A stretch of 64,000 nt of DNA from Roseobacter sp. Its GTDB lineage: Bacteria; Pseudomonadota; Alphaproteobacteria; Rhodobacterales; Rhodobacteraceae. Position 1 is the stretch's first letter. Every line of letters starts with the position of its first letter. Shown piece by piece: positions 63,670 through 64,000 of this stretch. Position numbers and translations under genes: made by a program. The notes under the pieces were generated by a model. It had not been told where the DNA came from and ran no database searches. It saw only the letters and a list, made by a program, of their open reading frames with translations. The DNA lies in NCBI GenBank assembly GCA_002731875.1, contig PCCY01000007.1, forward strand, positions 86,637-150,636, read 5' to 3'.

Positions 63670-63724
63670 AATCCAAAGCAAAGTGCTACTAAGATACCCT
63701 TATTATTTGTTTTTTTACCCGCTG

Positions 63725-63747
63725 AGGAAATAGGCAGGCCATTTCCT
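63725..63747 (+). terminator. Hairpin after the giant gene
   Basis: AGGAAAT (63725-63731) and ATTTCCT (63741-63747) form a perfect 7-bp stem with a 9-base loop. It lies 55 bp after the stop codon and 55 bp before the next gene. There is no T-run after it, so it may attenuate rather than end transcription. Confidence 0.35.
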
Positions 63748-63802
63748 TGTGCGTTTGTGCTAAGTATCTTTCGATATAAATTTTAGTGCGAGGAACGACG
63801 CT

Positions 63803-64000
63803 TTGGGTGAGTACAGCACGGCGGCGGGAGAAGGCTCCGGGCAGGACCCGTTTCTGAACGCGGATACCCTGGAGAAACTGCGCAACGGCACGGACATGAT
63901 GCAGGTCGCTGCGGCGTGGTTAGCGGCTTTCGCCAAACAGACATCGGGTATTCAGCAGGGGCTGGTCGTGATGGCGGGCACCGGCAAGGCGAAATTTGAA
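63803..64000 (+). CDS. Start of a probable secretion-associated protein (GAF-like N-terminus), cut by window edge
   Basis: The first 66 codons are visible. The best start is a TTG (LGEYSTAAGEGS) with GAGGA 8-9 bases upstream; no in-frame ATG occurs until residue 33. The sequence continues DPFLNADTLEKLRNGTDMMQ and VAAAWLAAFAKQTSGIQQGL then VVMAGTGKAKFE. The last part looks like the first helix and strand of a GAF-type domain. Downstream of LEPR-XLL genes one often finds HlyD-family adaptors carrying such a domain, with the ABC transporter next, so this may be part of the secretion system for the giant protein. The visible part is too short to prove it. Confidence 0.5.
   Translation, partial: MGEYSTAAGEGSGQDPFLNADTLEKLRNGTDMMQVAAAWLAAFAKQTSGIQQGLVVMAGTGKAKFE

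Noticed and set aside
63700..63720. T-run after the giant gene as an intrinsic terminator
   Set aside because: The seven Ts are not preceded by a stem-loop; the only clear hairpin lies after the run.

Overview
The window looks like part of a low-copy repABC replicon (plasmid or chromid) of a Roseobacter-group alphaproteobacterium (Rhodobacteraceae). The evidence is a complete repA-repB-repC module at 24.0-27.5 kb with two copies of a parS-like palindrome, moderately high GC, and gene families typical of the group: PimC/PimD-like acyl-CoA dehydrogenases, a polyamine ABC importer, a DCEE-type phosphonate transporter, and a giant LEPR-XLL surface protein. I cannot name a species.

Left arm (0-9.4 kb). 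A partial flavodoxin-like oxidoreductase, a TetR regulator and an ABM-domain monooxygenase lie on the minus strand. A plus-strand acyl-CoA catabolic operon follows: AMP-forming acyl-CoA synthetase, a broken acyl-CoA dehydrogenase, nitronate monooxygenase, a crotonase and two consecutive acyl-CoA dehydrogenases. TetR genes flank it on both sides. The synthetase, dehydrogenase pair and crotonase would activate and shorten an unidentified carboxylic acid.

9.5-13.6 kb. An IS30-family transposase remnant is followed by a minus-strand signalling operon: a two-domain KaiC-like ATPase, a PAS/HWE histidine kinase overlapping it by 4 bp, and a single-domain response regulator.

13.9-19.5 kb. A complete spermidine/putrescine-type ABC importer (ATPase, two permeases, binding protein) is followed by a YtcJ-like amidohydrolase.

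19.6-23.6 kb (minus). A PCuAC-type copper chaperone gene is followed by a decaying phosphonate transporter operon. phnD has lost its N-terminal part, phnC carries a frameshift, the first phnE has an in-frame TAG where Trp is expected, and only the last phnE looks intact.

23.6-28.2 kb. An AT-rich region with inverted repeats precedes repA, repB (overlapping repA) and repC. One perfect 20-bp palindrome lies inside the start of repC and a second copy lies just after its stop. About 0.7 kb without a convincing gene separates repC from the giant gene.

28.2-63.7 kb. One uninterrupted frame encodes an 11,822-residue protein that fills more than half the window. It has an N-terminal LEPR-XLL motif, a metzincin-like zinc site, about 14 tandem modules of roughly 180 residues, a second array of about 110-residue modules, unrecognised beta-rich segments, Calx-beta-like stretches, three blocks of RTX (hemolysin-type) calcium-binding repeats, a duplicated unrecognised domain and a His/Asp-rich linker. 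It is most likely a secreted, calcium-folded adhesin or biofilm protein. A gene starting at 63.8 kb with a TTG codon may encode part of its type I secretion machinery, but only 66 codons are visible.
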